NCBI GenBank assembly: GCA_949289565.1
Contig: CASEOO010000043.1
Location: 1 to 64,000 of the forward strand
Source of the DNA: an uncultured Bacteroidales bacterium
Lineage (GTDB): Bacteria; Bacteroidota; Bacteroidia; Bacteroidales; UBA932
Direction of reading: 5' to 3'
DNA length: 64,000 nucleotides
Shown here piece after piece: positions 63,484-64,000 of this stretch. Every line of letters begins with the position of its first letter. Position 1 is the first letter of the stretch. The notes under the pieces were generated by a model. The model was not told the origin of the DNA. It saw nothing but the letters and a program-made list of their open reading frames with translations, and did no database searches. The position numbers and the translations under genes were made by a program.

Positions 63484-63919
63484 ATTGAGACGGGTCAAAA
63501 CCCTCCGGCATCTTGCCCTCGGATGCATCTGCCAGCGATGTCACCACCTTGTCCAGAGCCTCCTGAAGTTTCGACCCGAGCATCATTTTCATCATGAAAT
63601 TCAGCTCCGCAGAAAATTCAATATGAAAATCTGTCTTGCCGGCCTCGGGAGCAGGATCGAAAAACATGGAGATGGAAAACTGGAACGGCGCTCCGTCATC
63701 CTTGAAGTCAATTCTGGAATACGGAACACGCTCAGCCACCCTGACGCCCACATTGAAACCTTGGACAGAGCCTCTGATAAAGTCATAGTCAGCTTCAATG
63801 CCCTGACGCTTGTCTTCAGGCAGGAACTGCACGAAATTCCGCATGTCGGTGAACCCCATATACAGTTCATAGGGCTGCCTGGAGACTATTGCATGCTTGC
63901 TTTTGATTTCAGTGGCCAT
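63467..63919 (-). CDS. SRPBCC (START-like) family protein
   Basis: 150 residues from MATEIKSKHAIVSRQPYELYMGFTDMRNF, directly after the stop of the preceding frame at 63922, which decides this start. The fold is suggested by the paired start and long C-terminal helix (FSAELNFMMKMMLGSKLQEALDKVVTSLADAS). Members bind hydrophobic ligands; the function in Bacteroidota is unknown. In Bacteroides relatives, as I recall, it lies just after pyrE. Confidence 0.8.
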   Translation of the reverse strand: MATEIKSKHAIVSRQPYELYMGFTDMRNFVQFLPEDKRQGIEADYDFIRGSVQGFNVGVRVAERVPYSRIDFKDDGAPFQFSISMFFDPAPEAGKTDFHIEFSAELNFMMKMMLGSKLQEALDKVVTSLADASEGKMPEGFDPSQYGFGK

Positions 63920-63921
63920 AG

Positions 63922-64000
63922 CTATTCCTTTTTGCCCCAAGTTGACGGGGAAAATCTCCATTCGCGGAGAAGCTCCAGGTCAGAATCCTTGATATATCCG
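63922..64000 (-). CDS. 3' end of an upstream gene, possibly orotate phosphoribosyltransferase
   Basis: Reading the minus strand from the window edge, an open frame gives GYIKDSDLELLREWRFSPS followed by TWGKKE and a TAG at 63924-63922, two bases before the SRPBCC start. The peptide resembles the C-terminus of Bacteroidota PyrE (…L..L..WR..P..W), which usually precedes the SRPBCC gene. Only 25 residues are visible, so the identity rests mostly on context. Confidence 0.45.
   Translation of the reverse strand, partial: GYIKDSDLELLREWRFSPSTWGKKE

Overview
The window looks like chromosome from a gut-type member of the order Bacteroidales (phylum Bacteroidota). Support comes from the partial 16S rRNA at the left edge, a SusC/SusD polysaccharide locus, many Bacteroidota-type promoters (TTTG, 19-21 bases, TAnnTTTG), weak Shine-Dalgarno sequences, and phylum-typical families (DUF5017, DUF4988, Porin_10, PCMD, a BT_3928-like protein, an APH-RapZ fusion). 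The 16S start (GAGGGGCAGC after CATGCAAGTC) recalls Rikenellaceae or uncultured gut Bacteroidales, but I would not name a genus. I saw no transposase, phage, CRISPR array or tRNA gene.

Layout. 1-2.8 kb: the 5' end of a 16S gene with its promoter, then groES-groEL, all on the minus strand. 2.8-11.3 kb: a type I phosphomannose-isomerase-like cupin, an Hsp15-type S4 protein, a PCMD surface protein divergent from a secreted M6 protease with a small lipoprotein, tpiA, and an M49-like metallopeptidase lipoprotein. 11.5-32.7 kb: a glycosaminoglycan (chondroitin/hyaluronan-type) utilisation locus. Its minus-strand operon is PL8 lyase - SusC - SusD - DUF5017. The divergent plus-strand operon is GH88 unsaturated glucuronyl hydrolase - second PL8 lyase - serine-type sulfatase. 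Two DUF4988 lipoproteins and a fimbrillin-like/DUF4955 beta-helix protein (possible PL29-type lyase) follow. Lyases would cut the chain to unsaturated oligosaccharides, SusCD would import them, the sulfatase would remove sulfate, and GH88 would release the unsaturated uronate. No regulator or sulfatase-maturing enzyme lies inside the locus.

32.8-64 kb is mostly housekeeping: tyrS-rbfA-LolC/E-like permease; a response regulator/histidine kinase pair with a PepSY-like protein; polA - ECF sigma factor - rsmG - rpmH; a BT_3928-like membrane protein with tmk; folP; purB; an FtsB/DivIC-like protein; two nucleotidyltransferases; a CPBP protease; a MurU-like enzyme paired with an AmgK-RapZ fusion kinase (probable cell-wall sugar recycling); pncB-pncA; a Porin_10 protein; an MltF-like lytic transglycosylase; a second LolC/E-like permease; an M13 peptidase; a TPR protein; an RsmF-like methyltransferase; an SRPBCC protein; and the 3' end of a gene that may be pyrE.

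The observations most worth checking are: (1) a repeated two-hairpin element placed just after groEL, rpmH and purB; (2) the split and re-fused DUF4988/DUF4955 lyase-like modules, including one gene with an abrupt composition change; (3) the kinase-RapZ fusion beside MurU; (4) a DNA polymerase I whose proofreading site looks degenerate; and (5) an MltF homologue missing one lobe of its solute-binding domain.
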